Below are positions 19,928 through 26,876 of a stretch of DNA of 64,000 nt, in pieces. The stretch comes from Myxococcota bacterium (GTDB lineage Bacteria > Myxococcota_A > UBA796 > JAFGLY01). Below the pieces are notes generated by a model that was given only the letters and a program-made list of their open reading frames with translations, was not told the DNA's origin and did no database searches. The DNA lies in contig JAJRWT010000063.1 in assembly GCA_024276675.1 (NCBI GenBank), forward strand, positions 1-64,000. Reading direction: 5' to 3'. The position numbers were made by a program, and so were the translations under genes. How positions within the stretch are numbered: the first letter of the stretch is position 1; the number at the start of each line of letters is the position of its first letter.

Positions 19928-20698
19928 ATGGTCTACTACCGGCCCATCGGCCAGGAAACAGCCCTGTTTGAAACAGCCGCATCCCACAAGCTGCCGGTGC
20001 TTCTCAAGGGCCCCACCGGATGTGGCAAGACTCGCTTCGTGCGTTTCATGGCCCAACGGCTCAACCGTCCGCTCATCACCGTGGCCTGCCAGGAAGATCT
20101 CTCGGCCGCCGACATCACGGGCCGCTTCGTGCTGGAGAAGGGCTCCACCATCTGGCGCGACGGCCCTCTCACCAGGGCGGTACGCCAGGGCGCCATATGC
20201 TACCTGGACGAAGTGGTGGAGGCCAGAGCCGACGTACTCACCGTGCTTCACCCGCTGTCGGACGACCGGCGCATCCTTCCGCTGGAGCGCCTGGGTGAAG
20301 AACTCACCTGCCCCGACGACTTCCTGCTGGTAATATCGTACAACCCCGGCTACCAGTCGGTTGTCCGAGAACTCAAGGAGTCCACGCGCCAGCGCTTCGT
20401 CTCCATATCCTTCCACTACCCGCCACCGGAGGTGGAAGCCGAAATCGTGGCCAGGGAAGCCGGTTGCGATGCTGACCTGGCCAAGACCCTCGTGGAGCTG
20501 GGCCATGCCACTCGGCGCCTGCGCAGCCACGGACTACGCGAGGGAGCCAGCACACGCCTGCTCATCTACGCCGCCACGCTGACCGTCTCTGGCCTGCCCC
20601 TCAAGACCGCCTGCCAGGCCACCATCGTCGACTCCCTCACCGACGACTCCGACATATTGCAGGCCCTCCGGGATCTCATACACTCCGTGATGGGATAG
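19928..20698 (+). CDS. MoxR-type AAA+ ATPase, NorQ/CbbQ/GvpN family (first copy)
   Basis: The 256-residue ATPase has Walker A G28-PTGCGK-T35, Walker B ([11 protein letters not shown]), sensor-like SYNPGYQ and a C-terminal lid helix bundle (STRLLIYAA), all typical of the NorQ/CbbQ/GvpN branch of MoxR ATPases. Such ATPases pair with a VWA-domain partner to remodel or insert metal into a client enzyme. The partner gene follows 76 bases downstream. GAGG lies 5 bases upstream of the chosen ATG; an in-frame ATG at 19847 is less likely. The protein is strongly similar to the second copy at 29621-30433, sharing the strings [17 protein letters not shown] and [11 protein letters not shown]. No Rubisco or nitric-oxide-reductase gene is near. 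Confidence 0.92.
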   Translation: MVYYRPIGQETALFETAASHKLPVLLKGPTGCGKTRFVRFMAQRLNRPLITVACQEDLSAADITGRFVLEKGSTIWRDGPLTRAVRQGAICYLDEVVEARADVLTVLHPLSDDRRILPLERLGEELTCPDDFLLVISYNPGYQSVVRELKESTRQRFVSISFHYPPPEVEAEIVAREAGCDADLAKTLVELGHATRRLRSHGLREGASTRLLIYAATLTVSGLPLKTACQATIVDSLTDDSDILQALRDLIHSVMG

Positions 20699-20774
20699 GC
20701 GAAGCCCGCACGGCCCAGATCCCACAACCATCTTCCACGTCCACGACCCACCAACCACAATCCCGGACAGCGCA

Positions 20775-22826
20775 GTGCCCGCTCCCACCTGGCCCCCAGA
20801 CCCCAAAGAGGCATTCAAGCTGACGGCCAGAGAATACGGCGTGGATCCCGCCGACCTGGGCATGGACCCCGACGACGACCAACAAGCTGAACAGGCCATA
20901 CTGGCTGCCTTCCTGTTCAAGAACCCGGGGCGGCAACTGACCACCGGAGAAAAGGTGGGGCTTGGCCTCGACGAAACCCGGCGCAGCATGGCTGCGTGGC
21001 TGGCCATGGTTACGGGCAGGCGCTTTCCCATCGCCCCATCGGATCCGGCCGCCACCGACGGAAACGTCATCTTCCTGCCCCAGGCCCTGCCCCCGCCCCT
21101 GGAACATACCGACTCCCTGCTCTTCCGCGCCATGGCCCTGCTGCAAGCCGGGTTCCTCCAGCACGGTGTGCTGAACAGCCAGGCCGTCCTCCGCAGCATC
21201 TACGACGACTGGGTGCTTCGAAGCTGCTTCCACCTGCTGGCGGCCCGCTACGTGGTTGGCCGCTGGAGCGCAGCCTATCCTGGAATTGCCAGGGATTTCA
21301 GGGCCACCGCCATCCTGGACAAGGCCGCCATCATGAGGGTCAACCTGACCGTGGTCCCCACACAGGGCATGCCTGCCGCCTTCAAGCCCCTGTACAAGGG
21401 CCTCCTGGCGGGTGAAAACTGGCGCGAAGCAGGCCCGGAAGCCGCCGCCGCCCAAAGAGCCGTGGCTGCGGTAGACGCCATAACACGACAGCAAGCCGCC
21501 ATCCCGGTCATTCTGGGCCAGGCGCGCCGCCTGAGAGAGGCATATCGCCGCATGCACCTGGGCCCCCCACCCGCGCCCTACTTCACGGGCATCCTGCGCC
21601 CGGAATGGATGCTGGCCCTGCGAGCCCACGATCAGGCGGCCGAAGACGCCTGGAAGCAAGGCCCCACCCCGCTGCGGCAGCTCAGGGCGGCCGTGGCGAC
21701 CCAGGGCCATTCAGGAGGCCTCTCGCGGAAGGGACCCCGGGGCGGCCTGGGGCTGCGGCAATTCATCAAGAAAAAGGTCCGCCGAACCCTCCAGGGGCCG
21801 GGAGAGCCGGGAGAACTGGCCAGGTCACCGGCCTACGGGGAACTGAGAGACCAGTACCGCTCACGCCAGCACTCCCCCTCACCTGGATCCTGGACTCCTG
21901 AAGCCAGTTGGCAGGAGCTGGTAGACATCCCTCCCGCGGCCGGCCACGAAGACGGCGTTCCCTACGACGAATGGGATCCCTCCTCCGGCACCTACCGGCT
22001 GGCCGCCTGCCGCGTCCTGGACAGACCGGCCCAGGCCGGTCCCGCCGATTCCTACCACAGGCTCGTCCAGGCCAACCGGGGCCCCATCACCCAGGTTCGC
22101 CGAGCGTTCCAGGCCCTGCGCCAGGAAGAGCGTTGGCTACACGGTCGACCCGAGGGCAGCGACATCGATATCGACCGCGTCATCGCCTCCTTCTGCGACG
22201 TGCACAGCGGCATGGAACCCGACCGGAACATCTACATGAGCTTCCAGCGGGAACGGGAACAGGTGGCGATCCTGGTCATGGTGGACCTCTCGGGCTCGAC
22301 CGTGGGCAGGGTAATCCACCTGGAACAGGAAGCCCTGGTGATCCTGGCGGAAGGACTTCGAACGCTTGGTTTTCCCCACGCCTTCTACGGTTTCCACAAC
22401 CACGGCCCACGGGCCTGCCAGATGGAACGTATCAAGGGGTTCGACGAACAATACGGCGAGCCGGTGTTCAAGCGCATGGGCAACCTGCAACCTGGCGGCG
22501 CCACTCGCCTGGGAGCCTTCATCAGGCACGGCGCACACCTGCTTTCGCAGCAGCCCCAATCCCGGCGCATCATGTTGGTACTCTCGGACGGCCGCCCCGA
22601 AGATCGGGACGGCTACCGCGGCAGGCAGGGCATCGAAGACAGCGCCATGGCCGTACACGAGGCCCAGCGGCTGGGCGTACACATCCACTGCACCAGCCTG
22701 GACCCGTCCACAGGGGCACCCGAATACCTGGGCAGGATCTTCGGCCGTGGCAGGTTCCTGGTCCTGCCCGATGTCGACCCCCTTCCCCGCAAGCTGCCGC
22801 AGGTACTTCGAGGGCTGATCCGCTGA
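20775..22826 (+). CDS. VWA-domain partner, NorD/CbbO-like (first copy)
   Basis: The 683-residue protein has a long helical N-terminal region (about 1-480) and a C-terminal von Willebrand A domain. Its MIDAS metal site is visible as D504-L-S506-G-S508, and LVLSDGRPEDRDGY follows later. NorD and CbbO proteins use this site to contact their client while the AAA+ partner supplies energy. The start is GTG at 20775 with a weak ribosome-binding region. It lies immediately downstream of the NorQ-like gene. It is shorter than the second copy (912 residues) because that copy has a longer N-terminal part. It ends 8 bases before the convergent lipoprotein gene. Confidence 0.9.
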   Translation: MPAPTWPPDPKEAFKLTAREYGVDPADLGMDPDDDQQAEQAILAAFLFKNPGRQLTTGEKVGLGLDETRRSMAAWLAMVTGRRFPIAPSDPAATDGNVIFLPQALPPPLEHTDSLLFRAMALLQAGFLQHGVLNSQAVLRSIYDDWVLRSCFHLLAARYVVGRWSAAYPGIARDFRATAILDKAAIMRVNLTVVPTQGMPAAFKPLYKGLLAGENWREAGPEAAAAQRAVAAVDAITRQQAAIPVILGQARRLREAYRRMHLGPPPAPYFTGILRPEWMLALRAHDQAAEDAWKQGPTPLRQLRAAVATQGHSGGLSRKGPRGGLGLRQFIKKKVRRTLQGPGEPGELARSPAYGELRDQYRSRQHSPSPGSWTPEASWQELVDIPPAAGHEDGVPYDEWDPSSGTYRLAACRVLDRPAQAGPADSYHRLVQANRGPITQVRRAFQALRQEERWLHGRPEGSDIDIDRVIASFCDVHSGMEPDRNIYMSFQREREQVAILVMVDLSGSTVGRVIHLEQEALVILAEGLRTLGFPHAFYGFHNHGPRACQMERIKGFDEQYGEPVFKRMGNLQPGGATRLGAFIRHGAHLLSQQPQSRRIMLVLSDGRPEDRDGYRGRQGIEDSAMAVHEAQRLGVHIHCTSLDPSTGAPEYLGRIFGRGRFLVLPDVDPLPRKLPQVLRGLIR

Positions 22827-22834
22827 CTCTCCGC

Positions 22835-23776
22835 CTACTCGAATACGCCCAGGAAAAGGGGCGCCGGGTTGATGCAGGTGGAGCAGCGAAGCGCCAGAAC
22901 CCAGGTGCCGTCCTTGTCGAAGCCGTCGAAGGGCTCGCCCGTGTTGGAGGTGAGTTCTGCAAGGTCGTATTCGCCCAGACCTTCCACGTCGGCCTCGTAG
23001 TAGAAATCCGACAACACTTCCAGGCGCAGGAAGTCCTGCTCCAACTCGGTGAGGTCCATGGAGTAGCGCGCCAGGTAGAGCCAGTCGATGTTGGAGAGTT
23101 CGATGTCGTCGCCGTAGCCGTTGGTGGTGAGTTCAGACCAGTCCACGGGATAGTGCTTGGCGTTCCTGGTCGAGATCCTCTCAGAGGAGAGCAGGTCCAC
23201 GTCGAACGAGAGCACGGCGCTGTCGGAGTCCAGGTAGATTGTGGATGGGTCGGCGTCTTCCACCGGATCGAAGAAGGACATCATGCGGTAGTAGGTGGTG
23301 CCGGTGAGAGCCGCTATGAGAAAGGCGGAACCGCTTCCTTCCACTATGTACTCTTCCACGTCCAGGTAGATGTTGCCGAAATAGAAGTCGGTCAGGTTGG
23401 CGGATGTCTCGTTGGAGGTGGGCTCGTATTGGACGAAGCCGGTGATGTCGCTCTGCATCAACGAATCGGTGCTCACCTGTTCCAGGACCTCTTCCGGAGA
23501 AGAGCTGCCGAAGCGCACTATGCGGATCTCGTCGATGTCGGTGCTGGGGTCCATCTCGTAGCCCTGGAGGTCCGTGGTGAGTCCGGACCAGTCCACTGGC
23601 GAGTCCTCGCCGGAGACGACCACCTGGGTCTCGGCATCGATGGCGCTCGTGAGGAAGTAGTTCTGGCTGTCCTGAAGCACGAAGGGGAATTCCTCCTGTA
23701 CACAGCCCATGGCAAAAATAAGGAATATACTCACGAGTCCTCCGGTAGTGCGGCTTTGTTCACGCCCTTGCCCCAT
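22835..23776 (-). CDS. Hypothetical Asp/Glu-rich lipoprotein
   Basis: The 313-residue protein has a signal peptide with lipobox F-A-M-G-C (Cys25), then an acidic mature region. It contains an internal repeat in which PVDWSGLTTDLQGYEM (about residues 60-75) is echoed by PVDWSELTTNGYGDD (about 210-225), suggesting two homologous beta-rich domains. A C-terminal Cys pair (RCSTCINPAP) may form a disulfide. I do not recognise the family. It is the last gene of a minus-strand block and lies between the two AAA+/VWA modules; whether it is a client or partner of them is unknown. Confidence 0.75.
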   Translation of the reverse strand: MGQGREQSRTTGGLVSIFLIFAMGCVQEEFPFVLQDSQNYFLTSAIDAETQVVVSGEDSPVDWSGLTTDLQGYEMDPSTDIDEIRIVRFGSSSPEEVLEQVSTDSLMQSDITGFVQYEPTSNETSANLTDFYFGNIYLDVEEYIVEGSGSAFLIAALTGTTYYRMMSFFDPVEDADPSTIYLDSDSAVLSFDVDLLSSERISTRNAKHYPVDWSELTTNGYGDDIELSNIDWLYLARYSMDLTELEQDFLRLEVLSDFYYEADVEGLGEYDLAELTSNTGEPFDGFDKDGTWVLALRCSTCINPAPLFLGVFE

Positions 23777-23901
23777 GGCCCTTCCGCGGGAGTCGGCCAG
23801 GCCCCATCATTGGGTGACCCCTGCCTCGATACAGTAATAGTACTCTTGGGGCAGGAAGGTCAAACGGCCGAACGCCCATCTGCCCCGAATGTGAAGTCTT
23901 G

Positions 23902-23923
23902 CCCCTGGTTTCAACACCAGGGG
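23902..23923. other. Perfect 8-bp-stem hairpin
   Basis: CCCCTGGT and ACCAGGGG flank a 6-base loop between the sulfotransferase and the lipoprotein gene. On the plus strand it is followed by ATTTCATTTC, weakly like a terminator tail. On the minus strand, the transcribed direction, no T-run follows. It may be a weak terminator, a processing hairpin or a repeat. Confidence 0.45.
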
Positions 23924-23969
23924 ATTTCATTTCAATCCCCGGAGGGGGCACCGCCAGAGATGTGTGCTT

Positions 23970-25076
23970 CTACGTACTGCGCTCCCGGGCCCAGGGGACG
24001 TCGAAGGTCTTGTAGAAGAACGCGTAATCTTCGCGTATGCGCCGTTCTTCCAGTCCAAAACGCTCCAGGTCGTACTTGTGCTTGCTCACGTAGGCGCGTT
24101 GCTTTTCGCCCGTTCGACGGATTTCGGCCTTGAGACGGTCGTCGGGTTCCACCTCGATGAACTCCAGGATCTCGTCCATGAGGCCTTCGAAATCGGCCAT
24201 CATGCGGCCATAGTGGACGATGCGGAAGCGATCCGCTGGAATCCGGCCTGCCACGTAGTCGTCGTGCATGCGCCTGGTGAGGAGCAGCAGTGCCTTGTAG
24301 AGCCTGTCGATGTACATCTGCCGTTGCTGGCGGGGGAGCTTCCAGAAGCCATAGCGCTTGTCCAGGACGCCTGTGATCAGACTCATGGTGGAGGGGACCG
24401 TCGACATGGGATCGCGGAGCATGAGCAGTATCCGCGCATCGGGAAAACGCTCCAGGAAGGTTGGCAGCCGAGCGGCGATGGAGAAGACCTTCGCCAGGAC
24501 CCGGTCGCTGCCGTTGGCCAGCAGGTTGCGTTTCCACATGCGCTCGAACCAACGGAAGTCGCGCCGGGAGGTGTCCCTGTTTCTGGGGTCGAACATTTCT
24601 ATGTAGTCACGCTGGGCCCAGGCCAGCAGAAAACCGTACAGGAAGAAGCCGTCGAAGTACCTGAACATGATGGAGGGATCGTCCACCTCCACGGAGCTGA
24701 GGCTGGTCTTGTGGGCCTCGGTGCCGTGGTGCCTGGCCGGACTCACCTTTTCCAGCAGGGGGAGAAGGGGCTTGATGAGCACCTGGAGGGTGAGCGAGGG
24801 GTAGAGCATGCGCCAGACCTCCATACCCACACCGAGGCCCTGCCCTACGAGAAAGCGCTGGAGGAACGTGGTGCCGGTCCTGGGATTGCCCACGATGACG
24901 ATGGGGCTCTTGATCCGGATCTTTCGAAGGCCGGGGAAAAAGATGTGATCCAGGGCCAGCCCGACACTCACGAGCAGTTGGAGAAAGACGAGGAAGAGAC
25001 CGGTGACGAGTGAGGAGAACCATGCTCCGAAGGTTCTCCCGATGGTCATGTAGACCAGGTACATTCGACGTAGCAT
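23970..25076 (-). CDS. PAPS-dependent sulfotransferase
   Basis: The 368-residue protein has an N-terminal hydrophobic segment (about 18-48) and the sulfotransferase 5'-phosphosulfate-binding loop G63-NPRTGT-T70 in IVIVGNPRTGTTFLQRF. A later motif (RILLMLRDPMSTVPSTMSL) matches the 3'-phosphate-binding region. It belongs to the bacterial Sulfotransfer_3-type group that transfers sulfate to lipids, glycans or small molecules. The membrane segment suggests a lipid or membrane-bound acceptor (inference). GGAGG lies 7 bases before the ATG. It lies downstream of a KAS III gene (79-base gap, same strand), so the pair may build and sulfate a lipid-like product. No PAPS-synthesis genes are in view. Confidence 0.88.
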   Translation of the reverse strand: MLRRMYLVYMTIGRTFGAWFSSLVTGLFLVFLQLLVSVGLALDHIFFPGLRKIRIKSPIVIVGNPRTGTTFLQRFLVGQGLGVGMEVWRMLYPSLTLQVLIKPLLPLLEKVSPARHHGTEAHKTSLSSVEVDDPSIMFRYFDGFFLYGFLLAWAQRDYIEMFDPRNRDTSRRDFRWFERMWKRNLLANGSDRVLAKVFSIAARLPTFLERFPDARILLMLRDPMSTVPSTMSLITGVLDKRYGFWKLPRQQRQMYIDRLYKALLLLTRRMHDDYVAGRIPADRFRIVHYGRMMADFEGLMDEILEFIEVEPDDRLKAEIRRTGEKQRAYVSKHKYDLERFGLEERRIREDYAFFYKTFDVPWARERST

Positions 25077-25155
25077 TCGATAGCCTCCGGGCGGGTTGGC
25101 CGCCTCGATCCAAGAGGAATGACCGCGGCAGCAACTTTTGGAGAAGTGGGGTCTA

Positions 25156-26118
25156 CTACCAGCGCAGCAGGCAGATGGCCACGGAGAGTCCGGCCCCCGT
25201 TCCCCCGATGAGTATCAGGTTTCCACGATGCAGACGACCCTCCTTGTGGGCCAGGGCCAGGGCCATGGGAATGGAAGCAGCGATGCAGTTGCCGTACTCA
25301 CCGATGATGTTCACCACCTTGTCATGGTGGAAACCGTACTTGGTGAGGGCTTCTATTCCACCCCCGGATGCCTGGTGCGGTACCACCAGGTCCACGTCAT
25401 CTGTATTCATACCAGCATCGCGCAGGGATTTACGGATCAGCAGCGCCGCCCTTTTACGCGCCATCCTGTAGACGGCCGGGCCGTTCATGTGGAAGAGGTT
25501 GTCTTCGGGGCGGGTGTCGGGGCTGTTGGGGTGCCGCCTCAGTCCGGCACCGCGCAGCTCCGTGAGATGGGCTCCCTGGGGCCAGGTGCGCATGTTGAAA
25601 GCCAGTATCCGGGAAGATTCGTCCCGGGGGCTTTGCTCAAGAACGGCGGCAGCGGCTCCGTCGCCGAAGAGCGCAGCGCTTTCGGGTTCATCGAAGTTCC
25701 TGGAAACGCTGGGACACTCCGAGGAGACCACGAGTATGCGCTTGTAGGCGCCGGCCTCGATGTAGGCAGCCGCGCTGTGGAGCGCCACCAGGAAAGACAG
25801 GCAGGTGGCGTGGACCGTGTGTCCGGGGACCATGTCCAGCCCCAGCTCCTGGTGGATGTACACGGAGCTGTCGGGGATGAGCTGCCGTGGCGTAGTGGAT
25901 GCGTTGAGGATCAGATCCGGCGCCGGGCCATCCGCCAGGGCATCTCGTGCCGCCTTGGCTGCCATCACCTCCATGGGCTCGTGGGAAATGTGCCGCCGGG
26001 CCACGCCGGTACGCGAGAGTATCCATGACTCGCTACGGCGGATCCTGGGCGCCAGGTCCGCCGCCGTCTCGACTTCGGGCGGTGCGTAGAAGCCTGTGGA
26101 AACTACCTTTACGCGCAT
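25156..26118 (-). CDS. 3-oxoacyl-ACP synthase III family enzyme (FabH-like thiolase-fold)
   Basis: The 320-residue condensing enzyme has the full KAS III triad: Cys106 in HATCLSFL, His248 in VVPHQASGG and Asn277 in GEYGNCIAAS. The Gly-rich C-terminus IGGTGAGLSVA is also present. KAS III enzymes start fatty-acid synthesis by condensing acyl-CoA with malonyl-ACP; paralogues prime polyketides, make olefins (OleA) or alkylquinolones. No fab genes surround it, so a specialised lipid role with the adjacent sulfotransferase is likelier than housekeeping FabH (inference). The ATG at 26118 has GGAGG 6 bases upstream. Confidence 0.9.
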   Translation of the reverse strand: MRVKVVSTGFYAPPEVETAADLAPRIRRSESWILSRTGVARRHISHEPMEVMAAKAARDALADGPAPDLILNASTTPRQLIPDSSVYIHQELGLDMVPGHTVHATCLSFLVALHSAAAYIEAGAYKRILVVSSECPSVSRNFDEPESAALFGDGAAAAVLEQSPRDESSRILAFNMRTWPQGAHLTELRGAGLRRHPNSPDTRPEDNLFHMNGPAVYRMARKRAALLIRKSLRDAGMNTDDVDLVVPHQASGGGIEALTKYGFHHDKVVNIIGEYGNCIAASIPMALALAHKEGRLHRGNLILIGGTGAGLSVAICLLRW

Positions 26119-26160
26119 CAAGAACCTCCATTGGGCCTGTTTACTTGTTCCAGATCTCGT

Positions 26161-26700
26161 TCAGGGGGCGAAAGAGAAGCGCCGTGGTGGTGAATCGGAA
26201 CTGAAGGGCTCTATCAACGAGATACCGTCGTTCCATGAGCCTCTCTGTACTTGGGACTCCCACGCCGTGTCGTCGGAGGAGGCGTCACCACACTCGTCGT
26301 CCATGTCGTCCAGATCGTCCTCTCCGTCGTCCAGGTCACCGGGACCAGGCTCCCACTCGTGGTCGGGAACCTGCTCTTCTTCCACGTCCAACTCCGCCCA
26401 ACCGTCCGGTTCCTCGTGGAGTGGCTCGCCGGGCTCTGCCCGTTGGTCCTGCCCAGTCGGTGGAAGCCAGTCTTCGTCGGGCTCGGTGGGTTCATCGTCT
26501 TCCCCCCAGTAGTCGTCCTCGTCGTCGGCATGCCTCCCGGAATCACCTGGAGGGCCATCTCCATTCCCCGCCGGGGGCCGGGCCGGGCCGGTCATGGCAG
26601 AAACACACGGGCGCTGCGGGTATGGGGTAATCGGAGAAAACATCGCTGTCATCACAGGAACCCGTGTCGTCATGGTTGGGGAGAGGGCGGGGGGAAGCAC
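26161..26700 (-). CDS. Doubtful Asp/Glu-rich hypothetical protein
   Basis: The frame encodes up to 179 residues. The middle and C-terminal part (about residues 55-165) is strongly acidic and uses high-GC third positions, as real genes here do. The N-terminal part looks poor and an alternative frame (start near 26732) reads a more plausible exported beginning (GAILPGLL) before stopping at 26543. A frameshift could therefore join the two frames into one acidic secreted protein. No family recognised. It lies between KAS III and the second VWA gene on the same strand. Confidence 0.35.
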   Translation of the reverse strand: MLPPALSPTMTTRVPVMTAMFSPITPYPQRPCVSAMTGPARPPAGNGDGPPGDSGRHADDEDDYWGEDDEPTEPDEDWLPPTGQDQRAEPGEPLHEEPDGWAELDVEEEQVPDHEWEPGPGDLDDGEDDLDDMDDECGDASSDDTAWESQVQRGSWNDGISLIEPFSSDSPPRRFSFAP

Positions 26701-26783
26701 GGAGAAGGCCCGGCAGGATAGCTCCAGTGAGAGCCACTGTACACAGCCCCGTTGATTCTTGGCGGGAATTAGACACTACGGGC

Positions 26784-26876
26784 GTGAAGGGATTCAGGAG
26801 CTTCAAGAGCTTCGGGGGCTTCAAGCGGATCAAGAAGATCAAGCAAAAGGAGCGGCCCGGCAAGATCAGGTGCTGA
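26784..26876 (+). repeat. Low-complexity TTCAAG/ATCAAG-rich stretch, possible tiny cationic peptide
   Basis: Near-repeats of a six-base unit give the plus-strand translation FRSFKSFGGFKRIKKIK within a GTG-initiated 30-codon frame. The frame overlaps the 3' end of the second VWA gene by 11 bases. It is either simple-sequence DNA or a small basic peptide gene. There is no ribosome-binding site that convinces me. Confidence 0.3.

Noticed and set aside
19928..22826. NO reductase activation genes (denitrification)
   Set aside because: No norC, norB or other denitrification gene is in the window; the family resemblance alone does not prove this client.
23902..23923. Rho-independent terminator after the sulfotransferase
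   Set aside because: No T-run on the minus (transcribed) strand after the stem, so I list it as a hairpin only.
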